A DNA stretch of 13,137 nucleotides. Origin: JAHRAH01 sp051009015 (GTDB lineage: Bacteria; Pseudomonadota; Gammaproteobacteria; Tethybacterales; Persebacteraceae). The stretch covers positions 1 through 13,137 of the forward strand of contig JBPCWZ010000020.1 in the NCBI GenBank assembly GCA_051009015.1, in the 5' to 3' direction. Positions 5,326 through 13,112 of this stretch are shown here, piece by piece; position 1 is the first letter of the stretch, and each line of letters begins with the position of its first letter. The translations under genes were made by a program, and so were the position numbers. The notes under the pieces are model-generated. The model was given only the letters and a program-made list of their open reading frames with translations. It made no database searches and was not told the DNA's origin.

Positions 5326-6750
5326 ATGCAACTTGACCGCACCATTTACAACGCCGACAACCTTTTGGTAATGTCGCGCCTGCCGAGCGACTCGGTGGAT
5401 TTGATATACCTTGACCCGCCGTTTAACACGGGGCGGCAGTTCAAAAATCCCATCAAGGTCAACAACAAGAAGGCGATTGCCTCTTTTGAGGATACTTGGA
5501 CGCTGGCGGACATCCACGAGGACGAGCGGGACATACTGGCACTGCGCTATCCGGGCGCGGCGGAGGTGATAAAAGCGCTGGCGTTAACGAATGGCGGCAG
5601 TTGGAGCGCATACCTGACCTATATGGGCGTTCGGCTGGTGCAAATGCGGCGCATACTTAAGCCGACCGGCTCCATCTACTACCACTGCGACCCGACAATG
5701 TCGCACGGCGTTAAATTGATGATGGACGCCATTTTCGGCAAAAGCAACTTCCGCAGTGAGTTTATCTGGCATTACGCCAAGATTGGCGTCGCGTCCAATA
5801 AGTGGACGGCAAACACCGACCACATTTTGTTCTATACCAAGAGCGACAACTATAACTTCACCCCGCTGACACACGACCAGCCGAATGAAATACACACCAG
5901 ATTCGCCAAGTTGGTCAGGAATAACAAGTTGCTTTATGGCGACTTGAAACGCCGCAAGGATTCCATTACGCAAAGCAAAATACGCCAAGCCCAAAAACGG
6001 CTTGGCAGGGAATTGCGTGATGACGATGTCATCATTGACTTCAATGATGAAGCGAACAAAAAGCGAATGGATAATGTCCACAAAATTCCGTTTCTTAAGG
6101 GTAACGCCGCGGAAAGGATAGGGCATCCCACCGAAAAGCCAATTGCCCTTTTGAAGAGAATTGTTGAGGCATCGTCCCGCCCGAATGACATGGTGCTGGA
6201 CCCGTTTTGCGGTTGCGGCGTAACCGCCGCCGCTTGCGAGTTGTTTTTTGACAAGCGGCGCAAATGGGTTGGCATTGACTTTGGCACAGATGCCGCCGAA
6301 ATTTTGACGGAGAAGTTAAACAAGTGCGCGGCGCATTTGTTTGGCGCGGATAAACTGCCGAAAGTGAATACGCTTGACGAATCCGACTTGCCGCCCCTGC
6401 GGCCGATACCGGACAAAGCGAAAATGAAGGCGATGCTCTACAAAGGGCAAGGCGGCAAATGCAACGGATGCCTGCAAACATATAGCACGGCGTTTATGGA
6501 TATTGACCACTTACTCCCCCGCGCCAAAGGCGGCGACAATGATATCGCCAACTTGCAATTGCTTTGCAAGGAATGCAACACAATGAAAGGGCAAAAAACA
6601 ATGAATGAACTGCACCGCCGCATAGCCCTCATCGCCGCCGAGCGCATAGAGGAAAAGGCAAAAGAATACCGCGAAAAAGGCGCAAAACGCCTTGCCAAGG
6701 AAAAGGAAAAAGCCATCGCCAAAGCCGAAAAGCAAAAGCGAATGATATAG
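5326..6750 (+). CDS. DNA methyltransferase (beta class) fused to HNH nuclease
   Basis: 474 residues from ATG 5326; ATG 5317 is the alternative and the frame is open further upstream. The N-terminal part is an N6-adenine/N4-cytosine DNA methyltransferase. The catalytic motif IV YLDPPFNTG (Asp30-Phe33) comes before the SAM-binding motif I DPFCGCGVTAAA (292-303), the beta-class order. DPPF and the GSIYYHCDP segment resemble type III Mod-like enzymes, so N6-adenine is more likely. The region between, about 110-280, should hold the target recognition part. The C-terminal part is an HNH nuclease: CxxC at 379-382, MDIDHLLPRAKGG with Asp394/His395, NLQLLCKECN with C414/C417, and Asn418 before MKG. 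A charged helix (about 430-474) ends the protein. Methyltransferases with a C-terminal HNH domain recur in databases, from memory; whether they restrict, nick or only modify DNA is unclear to me. There is no separate specificity or restriction gene here. It is the only plus-strand protein gene among minus-strand core genes, consistent with insertion. Confidence 0.92.
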   Translation: MQLDRTIYNADNLLVMSRLPSDSVDLIYLDPPFNTGRQFKNPIKVNNKKAIASFEDTWTLADIHEDERDILALRYPGAAEVIKALALTNGGSWSAYLTYMGVRLVQMRRILKPTGSIYYHCDPTMSHGVKLMMDAIFGKSNFRSEFIWHYAKIGVASNKWTANTDHILFYTKSDNYNFTPLTHDQPNEIHTRFAKLVRNNKLLYGDLKRRKDSITQSKIRQAQKRLGRELRDDDVIIDFNDEANKKRMDNVHKIPFLKGNAAERIGHPTEKPIALLKRIVEASSRPNDMVLDPFCGCGVTAAACELFFDKRRKWVGIDFGTDAAEILTEKLNKCAAHLFGADKLPKVNTLDESDLPPLRPIPDKAKMKAMLYKGQGGKCNGCLQTYSTAFMDIDHLLPRAKGGDNDIANLQLLCKECNTMKGQKTMNELHRRIALIAAERIEEKAKEYREKGAKRLAKEKEKAIAKAEKQKRMI

Positions 6751-6768
6751 TAGCGGCAAATGTCAAAA

Positions 6769-6817
6769 GGGGGCGGCGAGTTTTTTATTGTTATGCACTC
6801 TGCCGCCCCCGTCTTTT
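6769..6817. terminator. Bidirectional terminator between the methyltransferase gene and cysS
   Basis: GGGGGCGGCGAG (6769-6780) pairs with CTC-T-GCCGCCCCC (6798-6810), nine plus three pairs with one bulged T. On the plus strand GTCTTTTT follows. On the minus strand the same stem is followed by TTTTG. It lies between convergent genes, 18 bases after the methyltransferase stop, and can serve both. Confidence 0.75.
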
Positions 6818-6842
6818 TAATGCCGCCATTAGATTCCCGCTT
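6802..6842 (+). repeat. Compound repeat, copy B
   Basis: This matches 1884-1924 at 38 of 41 positions. It joins the right arm of the terminator hairpin to ATGCCGCCATTAGATTCCCG. The same hairpin-plus-palindrome combination at two distant sites suggests the two parts have spread as one unit. Confidence 0.75.
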
Positions 6843-6858
6843 TTGCGGTAATGGCGGA
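6824..6858. repeat. Short palindromic repeat, right flank of the methyltransferase gene
   Basis: CCGCCATTA at one end pairs exactly with TAATGGCGG at the other, around an inner CCCGCTTTTGCGG. Positions 6825-6847 are the inverted match of 5251-5273. The repeat ends just before the cysS stop codon (6861-6863). Confidence 0.75.
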
Positions 6859-6860
6859 TA

Positions 6861-8252
6861 TCAGCCAATTCTCCATGTTGTGCCTGATGGAGTATCTTCC
6901 AAAATGATGCCGCGTTTTGCCAATTCGTTGCGGATATTGTCGGCGGCGGCGAAATCGCGGTTTTGGCGGGCGTTGTTGCGCGCCGTTATCATCTCTTCTA
7001 TTTGCGCCGCATCCATCTTTGTATTTTCGCCGCCGCTCTTTGCATTCTCCCCCCGAAACCATTCGCCGGAGTCGCGGTGCAAAAAGCCCATCATTCCCGC
7101 GCCGCTTGTAAGCGTGTGCTTTTGCTGCCGGTTTGCATCGCCGCGATTGACGGCGGCGGCGGCGGAATGCATTGCGGCAAAAGCCGAAGGAGTGTTCAAA
7201 TCATCGCACAAAGCGGCGGTTATCGGACACTCCTTATTGTGGTTATTATCCCCGGCATTGTTGTCATTATCTCCCAGCAGCGCGCGGGCGCGGTAGAGGG
7301 AATCCAGAGCGCTTTTTGCTTCTTGCAAAACCGCCTTTGACCAGTTGAGCGGGCGGCGGTAGTGCGTTGATAATAGTGCATAGCGCACCGCCTCGCCGTC
7401 ATAATCGGCAAGCGCGCCGCCTATTGACAAATCATTGCCAAGCGATTTTGACATTTTCTCGCCGTCAAGTGCAAGATGACCGTTATGCATCCAATAGCGG
7501 GCGAAAACTTCCCCGCCGCTCGCACACCGGCTTTGGGCTATTTCGTTTTCGTGATGCGGAAAAATAAGATCCTGCCCGCCGCCGTGTATGTCTATGGTTT
7601 CGCCGAGGCATTGCGCCGCCATCGCCGAACATTCAATATGCCAGCCGGGACGCCCCCGCCCCCACGGGCTTTTCCAGCCCGGCTCCTCCGGCGGCGAAGG
7701 TTTCCACAACACAAAATCAGCCGCGTTTTTCTTAAAAGCCAGGTTGTCAATGCGCGCCATTGACGGCGCATCCGTCGGGCGGTTTGACAATGCGCCATAA
7801 TCGGCAAAGGTCGGCGTGGCAAAAAATACATGCCCCTGTTCAACATAAGCATTGCCTTTTTTTATCAGCGCTTCTATCATCGCCGTCATCGCCGCGATAT
7901 TATCCGTCGCCGCCGGGGCGAATGTCGGCGGCAAAATGCCGAGTGCCGACATTTCGCCTTCATAATGCCGCCGCCATTTGTCGGCAAGTTGCGGCGCGGG
8001 CTCGCCGCTTGCCGCCGCGGCTTTGATAATCTTGTCGTCTATGTCGGTAATGTTGCGCGCATAAAGCACTTGCGGATAGGCATGCGACAACAGGCGAAAG
8101 AGAATGTCAAAAACCACCGCCGGACGCGCATTGCCAAGATGCGCGGGACCATAAACCGTCGGCCCGCAAACATACATCGTAACCCGCGATGCATCCGCCG
8201 GTGCGAAAACTTCGCGCCGGTTGCTGAGCGTGTTGTGCACCGTTATCTTCAT
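6861..8252 (-). CDS. cysS: Cysteinyl-tRNA synthetase
   Basis: 463 residues (E. coli 461). This class I enzyme attaches cysteine to tRNA-Cys in the cytoplasm. The HIGH-type motif is HLGN at 38-41 in TVYGPAHLGNAR. KMSKS is at 266-270. The zinc ligands fall where the family has them: Cys29, Cys208 (HIECSAM), His233 and Glu237 (PHHENE). The C-terminal tRNA-binding part (DLNTPSAFAA onward) contains a low-complexity stretch (DNDNNAGDNNHNK) and a GENAKSGGENTK insert, probably a flexible loop. ATG 8252 is chosen over TTG 8255: it shares its A with the nadB TGA (TGATG), and GAGGTG five bases upstream lies inside the end of nadB. That layout indicates translational coupling. It is last in the probable valS-nadB-cysS operon. 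Confidence 0.97.
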   Translation of the reverse strand: MKITVHNTLSNRREVFAPADASRVTMYVCGPTVYGPAHLGNARPAVVFDILFRLLSHAYPQVLYARNITDIDDKIIKAAAASGEPAPQLADKWRRHYEGEMSALGILPPTFAPAATDNIAAMTAMIEALIKKGNAYVEQGHVFFATPTFADYGALSNRPTDAPSMARIDNLAFKKNAADFVLWKPSPPEEPGWKSPWGRGRPGWHIECSAMAAQCLGETIDIHGGGQDLIFPHHENEIAQSRCASGGEVFARYWMHNGHLALDGEKMSKSLGNDLSIGGALADYDGEAVRYALLSTHYRRPLNWSKAVLQEAKSALDSLYRARALLGDNDNNAGDNNHNKECPITAALCDDLNTPSAFAAMHSAAAAVNRGDANRQQKHTLTSGAGMMGFLHRDSGEWFRGENAKSGGENTKMDAAQIEEMITARNNARQNRDFAAADNIRNELAKRGIILEDTPSGTTWRIG

Positions 8253-10039
8253 CAAACCACCTCGTCCAACTTCTCGCGCGCCGCCAATATCGCCGGAGTC
8301 AAACTTTCGCCGCCCGCCAATGCGTTGTCAAAATCATCGCGGCAGCCGGAATTGCAAAAGCCCACCCACTTGCCGCGGTATTTTGTCATCGCCCCGGCGA
8401 CTATCTCGCCGCCCGAAAAAGGGCAGTGCGTGTTTGCCGATAATGCCTTTGCCGCAAACATCATCCGCGATAATGCGGTGTCGCGCGCTTGTTTGTCGCG
8501 TTTTGGAAAATCGGTAATATGATGCAGCCCCCGGCTTTCGCGCCTTGCCAATGCGCCTTCCACTATCAACTCCGCGCACTGCGCAAGGTTGCGAAGTTCC
8601 AAAAAATCGCGCTCCACGGCAAAGCGGCGGTAGTAATCTTCTATCTCTTCGCGTATCAATGCGATGCGGCGGCGGGCGCGGCGCAGGCGCGATATGCTGC
8701 GGACGATGCCGACATAATTCCACATTACCCGCCGCAACTCTTCCCAGTTATGCGCGACCGTTACCGCTTCGTCGCTTGCGGTAATGCGCCGCTCGTCCCA
8801 CGGCGGCATTTCGGGTTGTGCTTTTTTCGCATTTGCCGACAGGGCATCGCCAACGCGCCGCCCCATTACCACGCATTCCAAAAGTGAATTACTCGCAAGG
8901 CGATTCGCCCCGTGCAGCCCCGTCGCCGCAACTTCGCCCGCCGCATACAAACCGGGCAAACCGACATTACCATTATCATCCGTCTTTACCCCCCCGCAGG
9001 AATAGTGCGAAGCCGGAACAACCGGCAGCGGGTCTTTTGGAATGTCATAACCCAGTTGCGCGCAAAACGAAACAATGCCCGGAAAACGCCGCCGCCAAAA
9101 AGCCGCCGGATGCGCGCTATGCTCCAAAAACACGCAATCATCGCCGCTTGCTTTCATCTGCGCGTCTATGGCACGGGCGACAATATCGCGCGGTGCGAGG
9201 TCTTTTTGCGGATGCACATTCTCCATAAAACGCCGCCCGCTTTTGTCTGTCAATCTCGCGCCTTCGCCGCGCATTGCTTCGCTGATGAGAAAAGCGCGCG
9301 CCGAAGGATGATACAAACAAGTCGGATGAAACTGCACAAACTCCATATCCTTAATCCGGCAGCCCGCCCGGTATGCCATGGCAATGCCGTCTCCGGTCGC
9401 ATTGTCGGGTGCTGTGGAATACAAATATGCCTGTGCCGCCCCGCCGGTCGCCAGCACGACAAAGCGGGCATTGACCGCCATTACTTTGCGGCTTGCCAAA
9501 TCCAAAGCATAAAAGCCGCGGCATTCGCCGTTATGCACCGACAAATTAATCGCCATTACATTATCGTGCAGATTAATATTCGCCCGCCGCCGCGCCCGCC
9601 CGAACAATGCGCCGGTCAATGCCTTGCCGGTGTGGTCGTCCTTGTGCAAAATGCGCCGCTCGTTATGCCCGCCTTCAAATGCCAAATCCCATTTTCCATC
9701 CTCCCCCCTGTTGAAGGAGACGCCGTTTTCTTCCAGCCATTTGGCGGCGTCGCCTCCGGCGGCGAGGAGAGTCGCTACCGCATCCTTGTCGCACAAACCC
9801 GCCCCCGCGTTAATAGTGTCAAGAGTGTGCTTGTTTATGCTGTCGCCTTTGCCGACCGCCGCCGCCATCCCGCCCTGGGCGCGCATGCTTGCGCTGTAAT
9901 CAAAACCGCGTTTGGCAAAAACTTCAACACGCAAAGCGGCATCCGCCGACAATGCGGCAGTCAGCCCCGCCGCGCCGCCGCCGATAACGGCGACATCGCA
10001 AAAGACGGCGTTTTGCACACTCCTATTTGCTTGGCGCAT
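8252..10039 (-). CDS. nadB: L-aspartate oxidase with extra C-terminal Cys domain
   Basis: 595 residues, about 55 more than E. coli NadB (540). The FAD enzyme oxidises L-aspartate to iminoaspartate, the first step of de novo NAD synthesis, handing over to NadA. The N-terminal FAD site is VIGGGAAGLTAAL (about 19-31). FQFHPT, EAMRGEGARL, PASHYSCGGV and GLHGANRLASNSLLE are the usual succinate-dehydrogenase-like active-site segments. The normal family end is near ESRGLHHITDFP. After it comes a linker and then an extra domain with Cys539 (CPFSGG), YRGKWVGF, and Cys562/Cys566 (FCNSGC), followed by RDDFD. This looks like a YHS-type metal-binding module and was not expected on NadB. ATG 10039 is chosen; it has no ribosome site and lies inside the end of the upstream membrane-protein gene (17-base overlap), so translation is probably coupled. 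The nadA and nadC genes are not in the window. Confidence 0.96.
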   Translation of the reverse strand: MRQANRSVQNAVFCDVAVIGGGAAGLTAALSADAALRVEVFAKRGFDYSASMRAQGGMAAAVGKGDSINKHTLDTINAGAGLCDKDAVATLLAAGGDAAKWLEENGVSFNRGEDGKWDLAFEGGHNERRILHKDDHTGKALTGALFGRARRRANINLHDNVMAINLSVHNGECRGFYALDLASRKVMAVNARFVVLATGGAAQAYLYSTAPDNATGDGIAMAYRAGCRIKDMEFVQFHPTCLYHPSARAFLISEAMRGEGARLTDKSGRRFMENVHPQKDLAPRDIVARAIDAQMKASGDDCVFLEHSAHPAAFWRRRFPGIVSFCAQLGYDIPKDPLPVVPASHYSCGGVKTDDNGNVGLPGLYAAGEVAATGLHGANRLASNSLLECVVMGRRVGDALSANAKKAQPEMPPWDERRITASDEAVTVAHNWEELRRVMWNYVGIVRSISRLRRARRRIALIREEIEDYYRRFAVERDFLELRNLAQCAELIVEGALARRESRGLHHITDFPKRDKQARDTALSRMMFAAKALSANTHCPFSGGEIVAGAMTKYRGKWVGFCNSGCRDDFDNALAGGESLTPAILAAREKLDEVV

Positions 10040-10256
10040 AACCAAACCACATCCGCCGCTTCGCCAACTTCCACAACAAGCGAAAAAGCATCAGCATCAA
10101 AACGGCAACGCCGATTAACATCGGTATCTTTTCTTTGCCGGGCAATGATGCAAAATACGAGCCGCCCGCCAGCAAGCCGGCTATCAGCAAAAAAAGCAGC
10201 CAGTGCAGCACAATCGTCGCCGCGCCGTATTTGTCTTTGGTATTAAAAGCGCCCAT
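10023..10256 (-). CDS. Two-helix membrane protein resembling half a cytochrome b561
   Basis: 77 residues. Transmembrane helix 1 is about 12-35 with His18-Trp19 in IVLHWLLFLL, the pattern of the first heme-ligand helix of b561-type cytochromes. Helix 2 is about 44-65 (GVAVLMLMLFRLLWKL), matching the Arg-Leu-Leu-Trp end of the second b561 helix. The second-helix histidine usually found in the family is missing (PMLIG instead), and helices 3 and 4 are absent. The ribosome site is strong (AGGAG, nine bases before ATG 10256). The gene follows valS by 81 bases and overlaps nadB by 17. It may be a small membrane subunit working with NadB, or a shortened relic kept because it drives nadB translation. 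Family assignment is tentative. Confidence 0.72.
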   Translation of the reverse strand: MGAFNTKDKYGAATIVLHWLLFLLIAGLLAGGSYFASLPGKEKIPMLIGVAVLMLMLFRLLWKLAKRRMWFGYAPSK

Positions 10257-10337
10257 CGGTAAAATCTCCTCTTTTTGTGTTATTCCCGCCGCGTATTCTA
10301 TCGCAAAACAATGCCCGCCGCAGTTGTATCAAATCCA

Positions 10338-13058
10338 TTAACGATTTTGCAATTCATCGCGCGCCGCGCGCAAAGCGGCAAGGCGGCGGCGTTTGTGTTC
10401 AACAACCTGCGCCGGTGCGCGGTTGACAAACTCATCGTTTGCCAATGTCGCTTCCAACTTTGCCATTTCCGCTTCCGTCTCCTGCAGTTTTTTGTTGCGG
10501 CGGTTGTTGTCTTCTTCCGACCTTTGCCAATCCAGCGCCAGATAAAAAGTATCGCCATCCGCTTCCGCCGCCGCCTTCGGCATTTGCGGCGGCAAAGTTG
10601 CCGCCTGCCGTATTTCGCCCGCACCGCACAATCTTGCCAAATCATCCGTCAGCGGCAAAGCGACATTATCGCCGACATATAACACCGGTCGCGCTTTGGG
10701 CGGTATTTGCAATTCGGCGCGCAGTTTGCGCACGGCGTTTGCCGCGGCGGTAAAGCGCGCCATTTCCGCTTCCGCAGTTTTGTCAATCTTATCCTCTTGC
10801 GCTTGCGGATAAGATGCCAGCATTATCGTCCCGGTGTTTTTATTGCCCGCCAGCGGCGCAATGTGCTGCCACAGGTTTTCGGTAATAAAGGGAATTATCG
10901 GATGCGCCAAACGCAATGCCGCTTCCAGCACTTGCGCCAAAGCGCGCCTTGTCGCTTGCGGCTGCGACTGCAATCTTCCTTTGGCTATTTCCAAATACCA
11001 TGCGCAATAATCGTCCCACAAAAAATGATATACCGCCGCCGCCGCCAAATCAAAGCGGTATATGTCAAACGCCTCTTCAACCGCGCGCGCGCATCTTTGC
11101 AACCTGCTGACAATCCACCGCTCCGCTATGCCATAGTGACTATCGTCATCGGCGATATCGCCGCCTTCGCAAGCGGCGGAGACAAAACGCGCCGCATTCC
11201 ACAACTTGTTGCAAAAGTTGCGATAGCCCGCGCATCTTTCCAAATCAAACTTAATATCGCGCCCGTAAGATGCCAAAGATGCGAAAGTCATGCGCAATGC
11301 ATCCGTGCCGTATGCCGGAATGCCGGACGGAAAATGCTGTTTGGTTTGCTTTTCAATCATCTCGCGGCGGTGCGGGCTCATCAAATCATCAACCCGCTTT
11401 GCAAGCAATGCGTCAAGCGAAATACCGGCGGCGACATCCAGCGGGTCAATAATATTCCCCTTGGATTTGCTCATCTTGCTGCCTTCGGAATCGCGCACCA
11501 AGCCGGTGATATAGACATCGCCAAACGGCTCTTTGCCGGTCAGATGCTCGCTCATCATCACCATCCGCGCTACCCAGAAAAAGATAATGTCAAAACCGGT
11601 TACCAAAACCGAAGTCGGAAAATAGCGGCGGAAGTATTCTCCCTTTTCGTCGGGCCAACCCAGCGTGGAAAAGGGCCACAACGCCGACGAAAACCATGTA
11701 TCCAAAACATCATCATCGCGGCGCAAAGTTTTGCCGCCCGCTTTGGCGCGCGCTTGTTGTTCATCTTCCGCCACATAGATATCGCCGTTGTCGTCATACC
11801 ATGCCGGGATTTGATGCCCCCACATCAACTGACGGGAGATGCACCAATCTTGTATGTTATTAAGCCAGTTGTCGTAGGTTTTGCGCCAGTTTGGCGGCAC
11901 AAAGCGCACGCGATTCTCGGCGGCGGCGGCAAGCGCGCGGGGGGCGAGTTTATCGGCGCGCACATACCATTGGTCGGTCAGCATCGGTTCAACAACCGCG
12001 CCCGACCTGTCGCCGCGCGGCAGATGATAACGATGCGCTTCTTCTTTCAATAACAAACCGGCATCGCGCAAATCATTAACAATCCGCCGCCGCGCTTCAA
12101 ATCTGTCCAAACCCCGGTATTTTTGCGGGGCGTTTTCGTTCATCTTCGCATCCGGCGTCAATAGAACTATCATCGGAATATGCGGATGACGCTCGCGCAC
12201 GGCGTAATCATTAAAATCATGCGCCGCCGTTATCTTCACGCAGCCGGAGCCAAACTTCGGATCCACAACTTCATCGGCGATAATGGCAATATCCCGCCGC
12301 GGATCCGTCATCGGCACTATCACGCGCCGCCCGACCAGATTCCTGAACCTGTCATCATCCGGATGCACCGCAACCGCGCCATCCACCAGTATCGTTTCGG
12401 GGCGAGTCGTCGCGATGACGATGCCGTTTTTTTCGTCGTCCAAAAAAGGATAACGAACATGATACATAACGCCGTCTTCTTCCTCGCTGACAACTTCCAA
12501 ATCCGACACGGCGGTGAGCATTACCGGATCCCAATTAACCAGCCGCTTGCCGCGGTATATCAAACCTTCATCATACAAGCGGACGAAAACTTTATTGACA
12601 ACGGCAGACAACCCTTCGTCCATCGTAAAGCGCTCGCGCGACCAGTCGCAGGCGGCGCCGAGGCGGCGCATTTGCGAAGTGATGACATTGCCCGAATGCT
12701 CCTTCCACTGCCATGCATGACGCAAGAACTCCTCGCGCGAAAGTGTTGATGCGTCAATGCCGCGCTTTTCCAAATCGCGGGCGACGACGATTTGCGTGGC
12801 AATGCCGGCATGATCCGTCCCCGCCTGCCACAGGACATTTTTGCCGCGCATTTTTTCGCGGCGCACAAGCGCATCCATCAGCGTGTGCTGAAAAGCATGC
12901 CCCATGTGCAAAGTGCCGGTAACATTCGGCGGCGGCAAAACAATGCAATAATCCCCCCCGCCGCCTTGCGGGATGGAATCAAAACAGCCCGCCGCTATCC
13001 AGCGTTCATAACAACCGCGCTCGGCGGCGTCCGGGTCAAAATGCTTATCCAATGCCAT
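10338..13058 (-). CDS. valS: Valyl-tRNA synthetase
   Basis: 906 residues (E. coli 951). This class I synthetase attaches valine to tRNA-Val and edits mischarged threonine. The HIGH motif is HMGH at 51-54 in PPPNVTGTLHMGH. KMSKS is at 528-532 (KMSKSKGNIID). The editing domain contains TTRPETILVDGAVAVHPDD and GCVKITAAHDFNDY. WCISRQLMWGHQIPAWY and DVLDTWFSSALWPFSTLGW are characteristic ValS segments. The anticodon-binding helices follow (RFVSAAC onward), and the end (about 845-906) is the coiled-coil arm typical of ValS (ETEAEMAKLEATLAN). The start ATG 13058 has no ribosome site. A TATAAT lies 11 bases upstream, so the mRNA leader would be about five bases. It is the first gene of the probable operon with the b561-like gene, nadB and cysS. 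Confidence 0.98.
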   Translation of the reverse strand: MALDKHFDPDAAERGCYERWIAAGCFDSIPQGGGGDYCIVLPPPNVTGTLHMGHAFQHTLMDALVRREKMRGKNVLWQAGTDHAGIATQIVVARDLEKRGIDASTLSREEFLRHAWQWKEHSGNVITSQMRRLGAACDWSRERFTMDEGLSAVVNKVFVRLYDEGLIYRGKRLVNWDPVMLTAVSDLEVVSEEEDGVMYHVRYPFLDDEKNGIVIATTRPETILVDGAVAVHPDDDRFRNLVGRRVIVPMTDPRRDIAIIADEVVDPKFGSGCVKITAAHDFNDYAVRERHPHIPMIVLLTPDAKMNENAPQKYRGLDRFEARRRIVNDLRDAGLLLKEEAHRYHLPRGDRSGAVVEPMLTDQWYVRADKLAPRALAAAAENRVRFVPPNWRKTYDNWLNNIQDWCISRQLMWGHQIPAWYDDNGDIYVAEDEQQARAKAGGKTLRRDDDVLDTWFSSALWPFSTLGWPDEKGEYFRRYFPTSVLVTGFDIIFFWVARMVMMSEHLTGKEPFGDVYITGLVRDSEGSKMSKSKGNIIDPLDVAAGISLDALLAKRVDDLMSPHRREMIEKQTKQHFPSGIPAYGTDALRMTFASLASYGRDIKFDLERCAGYRNFCNKLWNAARFVSAACEGGDIADDDSHYGIAERWIVSRLQRCARAVEEAFDIYRFDLAAAAVYHFLWDDYCAWYLEIAKGRLQSQPQATRRALAQVLEAALRLAHPIIPFITENLWQHIAPLAGNKNTGTIMLASYPQAQEDKIDKTAEAEMARFTAAANAVRKLRAELQIPPKARPVLYVGDNVALPLTDDLARLCGAGEIRQAATLPPQMPKAAAEADGDTFYLALDWQRSEEDNNRRNKKLQETEAEMAKLEATLANDEFVNRAPAQVVEHKRRRLAALRAARDELQNR

Positions 13059-13069
13059 CTGCGCGGGTT

Positions 13070-13075
13070 ATTATA
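13070..13075 (-). promoter_or_regulatory. Putative -10 box for valS
   Basis: On the minus strand GTGTATTATAATAACCCGCG holds TATAAT ending 11 bases before the ATG. Initiation would fall about five bases before the start codon. No convincing -35 is visible at 17-base spacing (ATGCGG). No ribosome site fits between, which agrees with a near-leaderless mRNA. Confidence 0.45.
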
Positions 13076-13112
13076 ATACACGCGCCCTTAATCCGCATAT
13101 TCCCGCCCCTTT

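Noticed and set aside
8912..10246. Plus-strand open frame of 444 codons opposite nadB
   Set aside because: It is antisense to the well-supported nadB and b561-like genes and shows no recognisable domain.
10257..10337. Internal promoter between valS and the b561-like gene
   Set aside because: TAGAAT is present on the minus strand, but no -35 is found at usable spacing, so I did not list it as a feature.
10707..12053. Plus-strand open frame of 448 codons inside valS
   Set aside because: It is antisense to a clear valyl-tRNA synthetase with intact motifs. Long opposite-strand frames are expected with this codon use.
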